A stretch of DNA of 64,000 nt from JAJEDW01 sp963555775 (GTDB lineage: Bacteria > Acidobacteriota > Terriglobia > 20CM-2-55-15). The position numbers and the translations under genes are program-made. The stretch lies in the NCBI GenBank assembly GCA_963555775.3, contig CAUVWY020000010.1, forward strand, positions 1,302,001 to 1,366,000, read 5' to 3'. The notes beneath the pieces are model-generated. The model ran no database searches. It was not told the origin of the DNA and was given only the letters and a program-made list of their open reading frames with translations. Of this stretch, positions 18,424 through 26,927 are shown one piece after another (the first letter of the stretch is position 1; every line of letters begins with the position of its first letter).

Positions 18424-19749
18424 TCACCCTTCGTACTGCAGTACGTTCAGCCCGCCGTTCCAGTCGCTGACGTACATCAGACCGTCCGGACGGACATGGA
18501 CATCGCAACTCTTCGCCGCGCGCGTGACGTTCGGACGGGGATCGACCATTAGATCGGGCATGGGGGGCACCCAGTAGGCCAGTTCGCGCGGCGCGAACGC
18601 GTCACGGATATCGAACACTCGAACGCCGGCATTGTTGTAGGTTGCGAAAAGCGTTTCCTCGCTCACGAAGCTGCCGGGGCGGTTTTCATGCAGGTTGTGC
18701 GGCCCGAAGGTTCCAAGCGTACAGAAATCGCGGTCGCTGGGCGTCGGTAACGTCGATATCGGCACCGGGTTTTCAGGGACACGGACATCCACGATGAATG
18801 TATGGAACGTCCCCTTCGCGCACATCTCGGCATTCGCTTCATCGGCCACCGCAACCAGGTCCCGGCCGGGCAAGGGCAAGGCGGTATGGGTGCCGCCGGG
18901 GAAAGGCGGCGACCAGTTGATATGCGACAGCAGCGCCGGCGCGGCCGGGTTGGAGATGTCGTGGATCGTGAAACCGCCATCGCGCCAGGCGGCATAGCCG
19001 CGATCCCCCGCCGTGATCATGTGGTGCAGGGCCACCCGCCGGCCTTCGCCAACCGTCGACACCTCGCCAGCCCCGCGATTCATGCCGGGCAGCCACCATT
19101 GGGAGACGATCCGGGGATTGACGATGTCGTCGAGATCGACAATGGCGAGAATGCTGTCGATAAAACCGTCGAAGTGTGCCGAAACATGGGCGTACCGTCC
19201 GCCGTCCCACCACAGCCGGTTGATGCCCAGGCCCGGCATTTCGAGGAAAGCGATCTCGGGCATCTCGTCAGGGCGGGAAATGTCGTGAATGCTCAGGCCG
19301 GAGCGGAATTCCCCTTCCCCGGTGATGCTGTCCGCAAGTGTGTTCTCGAAGTAGCCGCGCAAGTCGTCGTACGACTGCATCGCAACGACATTGGCGCCAT
19401 TGGCCAGCAGCATCAGATCGTTGGCAACCTGCAGATGGTGCGTGCGCGTATTGCCGCCCGCGGTGAAGAAACCGACCGGTCTTAACTCACGCGGGTCCTG
19501 GGCATCCAGAATCGTCACGCCGTCGGCGAACATGTGGCCGACGTAAACGTGGCCCCGGTTGAACATCACCTGGACACTGTCCGGGCGGCCGCCGATGTCG
19601 CTGTATGAGACGTGACGAATCCCCTGTCCGATGCCCTCCGGCGGAATCGCACCGGGAATCGCACCCTGCCCGGCGTTGTTCCCACTGTCGGGGGCGCACG
19701 ACACCGCCCCCAGACCGGCCATTCCCAACATCCATTCGCGACGATTCAT
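18424..19749 (-). CDS. LVIVD-repeat beta-propeller protein, Tat/lipoprotein-like export
   Basis: 441 residues from ATG 19749 (a GTG three codons upstream is in frame). The N-terminus 'MNRREWMLGMAGLGAVSC' has a twin-Arg-like pair and a Cys placed like a lipobox ('GAVSC'), so the mature protein may be a lipoprotein. The body contains LVIVD-type repeats: 'GVTILDAQDPRELRPVGFF', 'GLSIHDISRPDEMPEIAFL', 'GFTIHDISNPAAPALLSHI' and 'GVRVFDIRDAFAPRELAYW'. These repeats build a cell-surface or periplasmic propeller of unknown ligand. It ends 49 bp before the PQQ dehydrogenase, so the two exported propellers are probably co-expressed. Confidence 0.85.
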   Translation of the reverse strand: MNRREWMLGMAGLGAVSCAPDSGNNAGQGAIPGAIPPEGIGQGIRHVSYSDIGGRPDSVQVMFNRGHVYVGHMFADGVTILDAQDPRELRPVGFFTAGGNTRTHHLQVANDLMLLANGANVVAMQSYDDLRGYFENTLADSITGEGEFRSGLSIHDISRPDEMPEIAFLEMPGLGINRLWWDGGRYAHVSAHFDGFIDSILAIVDLDDIVNPRIVSQWWLPGMNRGAGEVSTVGEGRRVALHHMITAGDRGYAAWRDGGFTIHDISNPAAPALLSHINWSPPFPGGTHTALPLPGRDLVAVADEANAEMCAKGTFHTFIVDVRVPENPVPISTLPTPSDRDFCTLGTFGPHNLHENRPGSFVSEETLFATYNNAGVRVFDIRDAFAPRELAYWVPPMPDLMVDPRPNVTRAAKSCDVHVRPDGLMYVSDWNGGLNVLQYEG

Positions 19750-19819
19750 GTTTCTCACGATGACTTATAACGTCGGCTCCGAGCGATTGTCCAATACTTA
19801 CGCGCACGGCGGGCGCATT

Positions 19820-19884
19820 CGCAATAGTACAGATGCAAACGCCAAGCGAGTTCACAATAGTACAAACGCGAAGACCAAGCGAGT
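19820..19884. repeat. Two tandem copies of a 33-base sequence
   Basis: CAATAGTACA...CCAAGCGAGTTC occurs at 19820-19851 and again at 19853-19884. The copies differ only in the middle (ATGCAAACG versus AACGCGAAGA). They lie upstream of the LVIVD gene, so they may be part of its control region or a decayed small repeat. Confidence 0.75.
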
Positions 19885-19989
19885 TCGCAACCGTGCGTGT
19901 GGTCCATGACCGGACGATTATCGCTACAGTTCGGAATGCTGATCTCCGACAGTGTCGGAATGATAAAGGTGCGGGTTCGGACTTGATTC

Positions 19990-20008
19990 GGGCGGTCATA
20001 GACCGCCC
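19990..20008. repeat. Perfect hairpin between convergent-side genes
   Basis: GGGCGGTC-ATA-GACCGCCC is a perfect 8-bp stem with a three-base loop, 38 bases past the stop of the helicase gene. There is no T-run on either strand, so a terminator is possible but not clear. The surrounding bases 19750-20045 hold no gene. Confidence 0.6.
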
Positions 20009-20045
20009 CTACATTTTCAACAACGGAGAATTTTACCGCAGGCTC

Positions 20046-23000
20046 TTATGGAAGCGCTTCTTCCATCGACTCCGCCAGCCACGCGTATTTAGTGTCCTTG
20101 AACAGATCGGGATGCGCCACAAGGATCAGCTTCCGGCGCGCGCGCGTGATCGCGACGTTGAACCGGCGGTCGTCAAAAACAAAGACGGAACCCCGCGAGC
20201 GTACCAGCGACAGGACGATCGCCTCGCGCTCTCCACCCTGAAAGCGTTCGACGGTGTCGACCATGACCCCGGTACCGGCCAGCAACTGGCGCAGCAGGAC
20301 CACTTGCGCCCGAAAGGGCGAAATCACGCCGATTCCCTTTGCCGGGACGTCTTTCAACAACGACTTCACGATGGCATGGACGGCATGCGCCTCGGCCAGG
20401 TTGGTTCGTCCACTGGACGCCTGATCGACCGGAACGAAAGCCACCGGTCGGCCATACGGCGGTTTCCGGTCTTCAGCCGCCACACCCGACGACAGCGCTC
20501 CGCCGTAGAAGAGCCGATTCGACACCTCCATGATCGACGGATGCATCCGGTACTGACGGTCGAGCAATGACAGGTGCTCGGGCGCCTCCCGTTCGGCGAT
20601 TCCCTTCAGTCGCTCGAACATCGAGACTGCAAGTTCTGTTCCACGAACGACCGGAGGAAGCTGCCGGTCGTCGCCGATCAGGACGAAGCGCGGCGCACGC
20701 ATGACGAGGCCGAGAGTCAGCGGTTCGGTCAACTGACTGGCTTCATCGATCAGCGTTATTTCGAACGTCCGACCGCGAACGTAGGGATGTGTGGACGCAC
20801 GATGCGCCGTGGACGCGATCACGGGCGCCGCATCCAACGTTTGTCGTAAAACCCGTGCGCTCGCGGCCGATGCGGCAAGGTCGTCGCTGAAACACAACGT
20901 CGCTCTTTCTCCCAACCGCGCAGCCAGTTCAGGCGAGTCCTTGGACCGTCCAATCCGAACGAAGGCGGCATCGGGATCGCGGTCGATCAACGCCAGCAAC
21001 ATCTTGTCGACCGCCGTATTCGTGAATGCCCCTAGCAGGACACCACCCCGATTGAGCACGCGGTCGAGCGAGGCGATATGCCCGGCGATCTCCGCAACCA
21101 CACGGGTCTTCCCTGTTCCCGACGGACCCCAGATCAGGTGAAATACCGGCGCGCCTGCAACGGCATCGACCGCGCTGCGTTGACTGGGATTGAGCGGGTT
21201 CCGGAGTTCGTCCCGGGGTACCGAGTCGCCGGTCGGGCCACCCACGCTCAGATCTCCAAGAATTGTCCGCTTTCGGTTGTCGAGGGGCGAACGCAAAAAG
21301 TCGTACAAACCCGCCTGGCTCGACTGCGCAGTGTAATCGGACGGAAAGCGGTCAATCGTCCACAGATTTCCATCGAAGGTTTCCCAGGCCATGCGATGCA
21401 GGGGAATCGCAATGGCCGCATGGCGAGGGTCGATTGACCGAACGTACCCGTGAAACGACAACGTGCTCGAAATCTGTCCGGCATGAACCAGCACACGGTC
21501 GCCCGGGCCGAGGTCCGAACTGTTTTCTTCGAACTCGAATTTGAAGGTGCCGCCCTCCTGTCCCGTACAGCGCACCGCGCCAATGGTCCTGAAATTCCGA
21601 ATGCGGAAGCCCAGGCGGCTGTCGTCGAGGAGGTCGGCCAGATCCCGATCCGACTCCCAGGCCTCCCGCTGGACCAGACCCGAATATTTCCTGAAGTAGG
21701 CCAACGCGGCGTCTCCATCCGGTGAATCCGGATTGTCTCCGAACATGGCCGAATGCTCCCGGCACCGCGAAGCCGTCCACGGCAAGCAGTCGTCGCAAAC
21801 CGACGCATCGTAACCCGCATAGGGCAGCTTCGGAGGTGTCGGCGAATGTCCAAGCGCATGGGTGTGCGCGAGCAGGCGGTTCCGTGCATCGAAAATCTCG
21901 TGAAAGCCGGCGCCGGTTTCGAGCGGCGTGCTGGTTCCGTCGTAGGAGGAAAGCAATCGGGACGTCAATTCGAAGTCCGCTTCCCGGAGGCGATGGGCAC
22001 GGCGAATGTAATCGGAGAGAAGCAGCCTGTAGATGAAGAGTTGCGCGTGATCTTCAGGCCGGATGCGCTTGCCGGTCTTCAATTCCACAACGTCCAGACG
22101 GTTGCCCCTGCGAAACACGGCGTCGATTCGACCCTGAATCCCAAGCGTCGCCGAGTACCGGCGGAGTTCGACCTGGGGATCCTGCCGCATGTGGGGATTC
22201 AGATCGATAAACTCCTTCAGAGCGCGCCCGTGACGGAGCGCGTCCCGGCGGAACGCGTCTTCGTCGAACGCCTCGTCGACGATGGACGCCAACTGGAGGC
22301 GGTAACCCGGCAGCACCCGCTCGTAGGCGGCTTCAACGTCGTCTTCACCCTCGATCAGCAGGTCCATCAAGGCGTGAACCAACATCCCCTTGATCGTGTG
22401 GACGTTGACGTCTCCGAAACCCTGGCGGAGCCGGTCGATTTGAGGTTTCGGGCACAGCAGGGCCCGTGCAATCGAAGTGGCATTCACCTGCCGCAGGGGT
22501 TCCAGAACGAAAAATGTCCGATCCGTCGCCGCAAATCGATTCGCTTCCCGCGGTTGGAGGTTATAGAGCGCAACTGCCGAGTGAATCCAGAAATACGGAA
22601 CGATGCCGGCAGCCGTGGGGTTGACACCGGCGTCGATTCGGACATGGATTTCACGATCGCGCAGATCGCCGCTGGTCGCCATGGCTTCGAATGCCACTTC
22701 CCAGTCGCCGGAGTCCGTGCGCCGGGGTTGAAGGACCCGCAACACCCGCGCCTCGGGGATGACCGCAACGTGCGGGTCTTTGCCGGCACTACGGGATTCG
22801 AGGGTCGGCGGGTTGCGGTCCAGGACACCGTAAAGCCCTGAGACCACTTCGTCGAGTGTCTCGTATTCTCCGTTGAGGGAGCGCCATGCCAACTGCGTCA
22901 GATATCGCGAAACGCCGTAATCGGGCCCCATCAGCACACGCGGTTCGCTGCGAAAGGCTTCGGGACTCACCGTGCCGGCGGACAGGATTTCGACCATGGT

Positions 23001-23075
23001 CCTGCCCGCGTCTTCGACCGAGAGCCCCGGCGCCGAAAGCAGGGTATCGATCAGTCTGGCAACAGGGGGAGTCAT
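20046..23075 (-). CDS. Dna2-like nuclease-helicase (PD-(D/E)XK with Fe-S cysteines, SF1B helicase)
   Basis: About 1009 residues. The N-terminal half has a Cys ('ALLCPKPQ', about residue 207), a PD-(D/E)XK core ('GIQGRIDAVF' and 'VVELKTGKR', about 330) and three more Cys ('CDDCLPWTASRC', about 425). One Cys before and three after the nuclease core is the Fe-S layout of Cas4, AddB and Dna2. The C-terminal half is an SF1B helicase: Walker A 'GPSGTGKT' (about 650), 'LIDEASQL', 'GDDRQLPPVV', 'RQYRMHP', 'TVERFQGGEREAIV' and 'NVAITRARRKLI'. Predicted to unwind and cut flaps or broken ends. I prefer ATG 23075 over the longer frame from 23237, because the first 54 residues of the latter look non-coding. 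All motifs are intact. Confidence 0.88.
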   Translation of the reverse strand: MTPPVARLIDTLLSAPGLSVEDAGRTMVEILSAGTVSPEAFRSEPRVLMGPDYGVSRYLTQLAWRSLNGEYETLDEVVSGLYGVLDRNPPTLESRSAGKDPHVAVIPEARVLRVLQPRRTDSGDWEVAFEAMATSGDLRDREIHVRIDAGVNPTAAGIVPYFWIHSAVALYNLQPREANRFAATDRTFFVLEPLRQVNATSIARALLCPKPQIDRLRQGFGDVNVHTIKGMLVHALMDLLIEGEDDVEAAYERVLPGYRLQLASIVDEAFDEDAFRRDALRHGRALKEFIDLNPHMRQDPQVELRRYSATLGIQGRIDAVFRRGNRLDVVELKTGKRIRPEDHAQLFIYRLLLSDYIRRAHRLREADFELTSRLLSSYDGTSTPLETGAGFHEIFDARNRLLAHTHALGHSPTPPKLPYAGYDASVCDDCLPWTASRCREHSAMFGDNPDSPDGDAALAYFRKYSGLVQREAWESDRDLADLLDDSRLGFRIRNFRTIGAVRCTGQEGGTFKFEFEENSSDLGPGDRVLVHAGQISSTLSFHGYVRSIDPRHAAIAIPLHRMAWETFDGNLWTIDRFPSDYTAQSSQAGLYDFLRSPLDNRKRTILGDLSVGGPTGDSVPRDELRNPLNPSQRSAVDAVAGAPVFHLIWGPSGTGKTRVVAEIAGHIASLDRVLNRGGVLLGAFTNTAVDKMLLALIDRDPDAAFVRIGRSKDSPELAARLGERATLCFSDDLAASAASARVLRQTLDAAPVIASTAHRASTHPYVRGRTFEITLIDEASQLTEPLTLGLVMRAPRFVLIGDDRQLPPVVRGTELAVSMFERLKGIAEREAPEHLSLLDRQYRMHPSIMEVSNRLFYGGALSSGVAAEDRKPPYGRPVAFVPVDQASSGRTNLAEAHAVHAIVKSLLKDVPAKGIGVISPFRAQVVLLRQLLAGTGVMVDTVERFQGGEREAIVLSLVRSRGSVFVFDDRRFNVAITRARRKLILVAHPDLFKDTKYAWLAESMEEALP

Positions 23076-23324
23076 CGGCGTTCGGCATTGAGTGACGTGT
23101 GAAACGGAATCGTGGCATTCGGAGTATGTCGGATGGCCATGGGGATGGGGAGGATCCTGGGCGAATCTTACCATGCGGCAGGCAGGAGCGATTTTTTCTG
23201 GACCGGGAACCTGCAAGATCAGCCGATATAATCGCATTACCCCATAAGAGCCCGTGACAGGACGCTGCAGGGTCCTACCACGGGCTGTTCAGCGCGGATT
23301 CAGCCGTTTGGGGAGGCACACAGG

Positions 23325-23978
23325 ATGCTGTCGAGATTACAGATGATTTTCGTTGGGGCGTTATTGGCATTTCCGGCGGGGCTCGGAGCCCAGCATATCG
23401 GGTTCCAGGTGGGGATCGCCCCGCCTGGGTATGGACCCCTCGTTCCCTTCGGTGGTGCGGTGCACACCTATGGCGCCTATAACATCAGCCCATTCAGTGG
23501 TTTGCAACCCGGTGGCTACGTGGTCCCGACCATCGGGTACGCACCGTCCGCAACCGTGGTCCGTTCAGGTACGGTTATTTTCGTCAACGGGCTGAACGGG
23601 CGGAATGTTGCCCCGGGTTTTCAGGGTACGATTCCCGGCGTCGTCATCGGAAACGGAGGCATTGCGATCGTCAATGGTGGAAACCGGCGGGACCGGTCGC
23701 ACCGTCCCGGAAATCGCACCGGCTTTTTCCCGGGTTCTCCCGTCATACCCGGGTACGCCGGCCGTGTTTTCGTATCCGGCAGACATGGGGGCCATGGACA
23801 GTTACCGGCCGCATCCTACGGAATCGGAGTCGGTATCGGCAGCACACGAGCTGCCATCGTCGCCGCATACGGGAGGCCATCGGTGTCGATGGTGGATCGG
23901 TACGGCGAGGTACTGGTCTATGGCGGCACCACCTACCGGATCCAGAACGGTATTGTAATTCGAGTGAGCGGCCACTAA
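23325..23978 (+). CDS. Secreted glycine-rich protein of unknown function
   Basis: 217 residues. The start is ATG 23325, preceded by GGGGAGG. The signal peptide (about residues 1-22) ends 'PAGLGAQ'. The middle is rich in Gly, Pro and Val with little predicted secondary structure ('PGYGPLVPFGGAVHTYG', 'GNRRDRSHRPGNRTG'). The last 45 residues look like a small folded unit: 'GIGVGIGSTRAAIVAAYGRPS' then 'GEVLVYGGTTYRIQNGIVI', which resembles the BamE/SmpA-like 'G.T...V...G.P' pattern. I do not assign a function. It lies 4 bp upstream of the uracil-DNA glycosylase gene, so they are likely co-transcribed although their roles seem unrelated. Confidence 0.7.
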   Translation: MLSRLQMIFVGALLAFPAGLGAQHIGFQVGIAPPGYGPLVPFGGAVHTYGAYNISPFSGLQPGGYVVPTIGYAPSATVVRSGTVIFVNGLNGRNVAPGFQGTIPGVVIGNGGIAIVNGGNRRDRSHRPGNRTGFFPGSPVIPGYAGRVFVSGRHGGHGQLPAASYGIGVGIGSTRAAIVAAYGRPSVSMVDRYGEVLVYGGTTYRIQNGIVIRVSGH

Positions 23979-23982
23979 ACGT

Positions 23983-24654
23983 ATGACGCCGCTGGACGAC
24001 CTGACCGCGTGTACCCGTTGTCCGCGTCTGGTCGCCCACAGGGAAGCTGTCGCCAGGAACAAGACGCGGCGGTTCAAAGACTGGACATACTGGGGCAGGC
24101 CCGTGCCCAGCTTCGGAAGCCTGGATTCAAGGTTGCTTGTTGTGGGATTGGCGCCCGCCGCACACGGCGCCAATCGAACGGGACGGATGTTTACGGGCGA
24201 CCGCTCGGGAGATTGGCTCTACCGCGCGCTCCACAAGGCCGGTTTTGCCAACCAGCCCATATCCGAGAACCGCACCGACGGGCTCCGACTCAGGAACTGC
24301 CGCATCACGGCGGCGGCCCATTGTGCCCCTCCGGACAACAAGGTCACTCCAGAAGAACTGGCCAACTGCCAGACCTATCTGCTGGATGAACTGACCCGGA
24401 TGCCGCGGTTGCGGGTGGTGATCTGTCTGGGTCAGATCGGTTTCAAAGCTTATTTGAAAGCACGGACGGCGCTGGGGATGTCAAACCCGAAGCCCCTGCC
24501 CAAGTTCGGGCACGGAAGCCGGGACGAACTCGACGGTATCACGCTGATCGGCTCGTACCATCCGAGTCAGCAGAACACTTTCACCGGGCGGCTGACCGAA
24601 CCGATGCTGGATCGTGTATTCGATCTGGCGAGAAGGCTGGTTGAAGAATCCTGA
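23983..24654 (+). CDS. Family 5 (UdgB-type) uracil-DNA glycosylase
   Basis: 223 residues. 'ACTRCPRL' near residue 10 supplies part of the Fe-S Cys set, the others being in 'LRNCRITAAAHCAPPDNK'. Motif A is 'VVGLAPAAHGANRTGRMF' (about residue 53); family 5 enzymes have Ala rather than a catalytic Asp or Asn here. Motif B is 'GSYHPSQQNTF' (about 188), with the His that contacts the uracil. The enzyme removes uracil and probably other deaminated bases from DNA, starting base-excision repair. The length and motif order are normal for the family and the gene is intact. With the AddB-like and Dna2-like genes it adds to a repair-rich left half. Confidence 0.92.
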   Translation: MTPLDDLTACTRCPRLVAHREAVARNKTRRFKDWTYWGRPVPSFGSLDSRLLVVGLAPAAHGANRTGRMFTGDRSGDWLYRALHKAGFANQPISENRTDGLRLRNCRITAAAHCAPPDNKVTPEELANCQTYLLDELTRMPRLRVVICLGQIGFKAYLKARTALGMSNPKPLPKFGHGSRDELDGITLIGSYHPSQQNTFTGRLTEPMLDRVFDLARRLVEES

Positions 24655-24673
24655 GGAAGCGAACGCGGCAGCG

Positions 24674-24802
24674 TTATTCCTCGTCTTCCCAACGGATATT
24701 GCACAGGAAGCAGGTCCACCAATCCTTGCTCCAATGACTGACGGAAGATACGGCATGGTTGCTGCCGCAGCGGACGCACTCGGGCTTGTCTTTTCGGACC
24801 AC
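24674..24802 (-). CDS. 42-residue zinc-ribbon protein
   Basis: This gene is too short for normal ORF scans. Reading the minus strand from GTG 24802 gives 42 residues ending at TAA 24674-24676. It has two C-x2-C pairs, 'ECVRCG' and 'WTCFLCN', separated by 18 residues, with 'SHWSKDWW' before the second pair. That is a classic zinc-ribbon fold. A GAGGTGA ribosome site ends six bases before the GTG; a second in-frame GTG at 24811 lacks one. The neighbouring glycosylase gene is convergent, with a 19-bp gap. No fixed function can be read; such ribbons often bind RNA, DNA or a partner protein. Confidence 0.72.
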   Translation of the reverse strand: MVRKDKPECVRCGSNHAVSSVSHWSKDWWTCFLCNIRWEDEE

Positions 24803-24961
24803 TAAAATCACCTCACAGGACTCGCGGAAAAAAACGACAAAACTAACAAATCAGAATTGACGGTCGCGGCGCGACCCGTTTCAGTATAGAGCAGATTCCC
24901 CTGCCCGAACAGATGGCGGCAAAACAGCCCGTGGTATCGCCAATCCCCCGTACCCGATCCC

Positions 24962-24990
24962 TTGACACCGTTTCTACGGTTCACTACATT
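24962..24990 (+). promoter_or_regulatory. Sigma70-type promoter of the PadR-PspC operon
   Basis: TTGACA (24962-24967, perfect -35), 17-base spacer, TACATT (24985-24990, four of six -10 bases). The distance to ATG 25014 leaves a short leader holding an AAGGTAG ribosome site. The operon product PadR may autoregulate here, as is usual for the family. Confidence 0.8.
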
Positions 24991-25013
24991 TTTATGACAA
25001 GGTAGCTTTATAA

Positions 25014-25346
25014 ATGCCAATACACGAGAAATTCGGACCGATCCGAAAGGGGTTGCTTGAGTTCCTGATCCTCAAGATCGTCGCGGCCGACAAGGTTTAC
25101 GCCGCCGACATCCTGAAGCGCCTCGGCAGGACGGAGTTTGCAACACAGGACGGCACCCTTTACCCGCTGCTGAGCAAGATGCGGCGGGAGGGCCTGGTCG
25201 ACTACGAATGGAAGGAATCGGACGCCGGGCCACCTCGAAAGTACTATCAACTCACTGCTCGCGGACAGGAACAACTCGACGAGTTGAACGCATATTGGAA
25301 GCAGATCGACAGGACGATTGCCGAAGTGGGGAAAGAAACAAGATGA
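25014..25346 (+). CDS. PadR-family transcriptional regulator
   Basis: 110 residues. The winged helix is plain: 'GPIRKGLLEFLILKIVAA', then 'YAADILKRLGRTEFATQDGT', 'LYPLLSKMRREGLVDYEW' and the wing 'SDAGPPRKYYQLTARGQEQL'. The last 20 residues form the short dimerisation helix of the small PadR subfamily. PadR proteins are usually repressors that sense small molecules or stress and control their own operon. The stop overlaps the next start (ATGA), so the PspC gene is translationally coupled. A good sigma70 promoter lies just upstream. Confidence 0.93.
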   Translation: MPIHEKFGPIRKGLLEFLILKIVAADKVYAADILKRLGRTEFATQDGTLYPLLSKMRREGLVDYEWKESDAGPPRKYYQLTARGQEQLDELNAYWKQIDRTIAEVGKETR

Positions 25347-25996
25347 ACAAGGTCATTGCCATCAATCTGAACGGGTCCGCATACCAGGTCGACGAAGACG
25401 GATACGTTGCCTTGCGCGCCTATCTGGATCGCGCCAGATTCCAGTTGGGCGGAAACCCCGACATCGACGAGATCATGGCCGACCTGGAACAGGCCATTGC
25501 CGACCGGTGCGACCAAATTCCGGGATCGCGCACGGGTATGGTTTCTGCCGGTGACATCGAACGAATTCTGGTAGAAATGGGGCCCATCGATTCGGATGCG
25601 ACCGGGGCGGACTTTGAACCATCGGAAGGCGCCCGGCGTGAGAGTTCGGACTCGCGGTCCGGTAATCCCCGGCGGCTTTACAAGATCAAGGACGGGAAGA
25701 TACTCGACGGCGTCTGCAATGGACTCGCCGCCTATTTCGGCATGGACGTCACCATCGTCCGCCTCATATGCGTGGCGATCGCGTTGGGGACGAGTGGAAT
25801 CGCAGTCGTCGGATATCTTATCCTCATGCTCGTCATTCCCGAGGCCAAGACACCCGAAGAAGAGGCCGCGGCGCATGGCACTCCGGTCAACGCTCAAGAG
25901 TTCATGGATCGGGCCCGATCCTGGTTCCATGAGGTCCTCGACCGGACCAAGTCCTGGTTCCATGAGTTCAAGAGCGGCATGAAGTCCAAACATTAG
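25343..25996 (+). CDS. PspC-domain membrane protein
   Basis: 217 residues starting at ATG 25343, inside the PadR stop (4-base overlap). The N-terminal 100 residues are soluble: 'VIAINLNGSAYQVDEDGY' and 'GGNPDIDEIMADLEQAIADR', a small domain often found on PadR-linked proteins. Then comes a PspC domain: 'RRLYKIKDGKILDGVCNGLA' and 'AYFGMDVTIVRLICVAIAL', with a second helix 'GIAVVGYLILMLVIPEAK'. The tail repeats 'SWFHE' twice. PspC proteins sense envelope stress at the inner membrane. Coupling to PadR suggests that the regulator controls, or is controlled by, this membrane sensor. Confidence 0.9.
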   Translation: MNKVIAINLNGSAYQVDEDGYVALRAYLDRARFQLGGNPDIDEIMADLEQAIADRCDQIPGSRTGMVSAGDIERILVEMGPIDSDATGADFEPSEGARRESSDSRSGNPRRLYKIKDGKILDGVCNGLAAYFGMDVTIVRLICVAIALGTSGIAVVGYLILMLVIPEAKTPEEEAAAHGTPVNAQEFMDRARSWFHEVLDRTKSWFHEFKSGMKSKH

Positions 25997-26296
25997 CGGA
26001 AGGCTCCAACGCGGTATCGGGAGTTTCCGGCCGCGGGTGCGGGCCACCTGGATCAACGCTTGGTCACGAAAGGAGACCTTCTCGCGAAGCGCCTCATCGA
26101 ACGGCAGCGGCGCTTGATGGCTCCCCCCTCCGGGAAGGATCGCCGCGACGCCCAGCGATAGCGTTGGAACAATATAGACGCGCGTGGGACTTTTCCGATC
26201 TTCTGACCGGGATCGTTACCACCACAACTCCGGATCGTTCCACCTTTTCGGATCCCCAGCCGCGGCGGTATTGCCGCCGTCGTTCCCCAAACGGCG

Positions 26297-26326
26297 TATG
26301 AATGACAATGTCCTTTATCATTCATA
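26297..26326. repeat. Inverted repeat in the gap 25997-26395
   Basis: TATGAATGA and TCATTCATA form a 9-bp dyad with 12 bases between. It lies in a 400-bp stretch without a convincing gene, which also holds a smaller CGGCGG/CCGCCG hairpin near 26270. The dyad could be an operator or the edge of the mobile DNA that begins with the truncated resolvase; neither can be shown. Confidence 0.5.
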
Positions 26327-26395
26327 GGAAATTTCCGCCCCCTATCGCCGGAAAATCCCATCTTGCCGGATCGCTCCCTAACCTGCCCTAACAGG

Positions 26396-26869
26396 AGGCC
26401 TCTCCACAGCTGCGTGCGCGCGCTCCGGACGGGCGACGTGCTCGTCGTCTGGAAGCTCGACCGCCTCGGCCGCACCCTCGCCCCCCTGGTCAACACCGTG
26501 CAGGACCTGTCGGCCCGCGGCGTGGGCCTGCGGGTGCTCACCGGGCAAGGCGCGCAGATCGACACCACCACGGCGGCCGGCCGCCTCGTGTTCGGCATCT
26601 TCGCGGCGCTGGCCGAGTTCGAGCGGGAGCTGATCCGCGAACGCACCCGGGCCGGGCTCACGGCCGCACGTGCGGGCGGCCGCCACGGCGGCAGGAGGTT
26701 CGCCCTGTCGAAAGCTCAGGTGCGGCTGGCCCAGGCCGCAATGGCCCACCGTGACACGTCGGTGTCCGCACTTTGCCGTGAACTCGGGATCAAACCCGTG
26801 ACGCTCTACCGGTACGTCGGGCCGCAGGGCCAGTTGCGCGAGCAAGGCGAGAAGGTCCTCGCTCCTTGA
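26396..26869 (+). pseudogene. Serine recombinase (resolvase/invertase), N-terminus missing
   Basis: The visible part starts at the point equivalent to 'DRP..L..C..AL' of Tn3-type resolvases. It continues with 'TGDVLVVWKLDRLGRTLAPL', 'AAGRLVFGIFAALAEFEREL' and 'IRERTRAGLTAARAGGRHGG', and ends with a helix-turn-helix ('SVSALCRELGIKPVTLYRYV'). The first roughly 60 residues, including the catalytic Ser of 'Y.RVS', are absent in every frame of the preceding 400 bases. The long in-frame start at 26363 adds only unrelated residues. It is therefore a dead remnant that marks the left side of the mosaic region. GC content rises noticeably from here. Confidence 0.88.
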
Positions 26870-26927
26870 ACCTGCACCGCTTCGGCCAGCGCCATCGGGG
26901 CGCCCGCCCGCGGTCTTCGTGGCGGCG

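Noticed and set aside
16770..18470. 566-codon plus-strand ORF
   Set aside because: Antisense shadow of the PQQ sugar dehydrogenase gene; no motif.
26094..26321. 75-codon minus-strand ORF starting in an inverted repeat
   Set aside because: No recognisable motif, no ribosome site and composition like non-coding GC-rich DNA.
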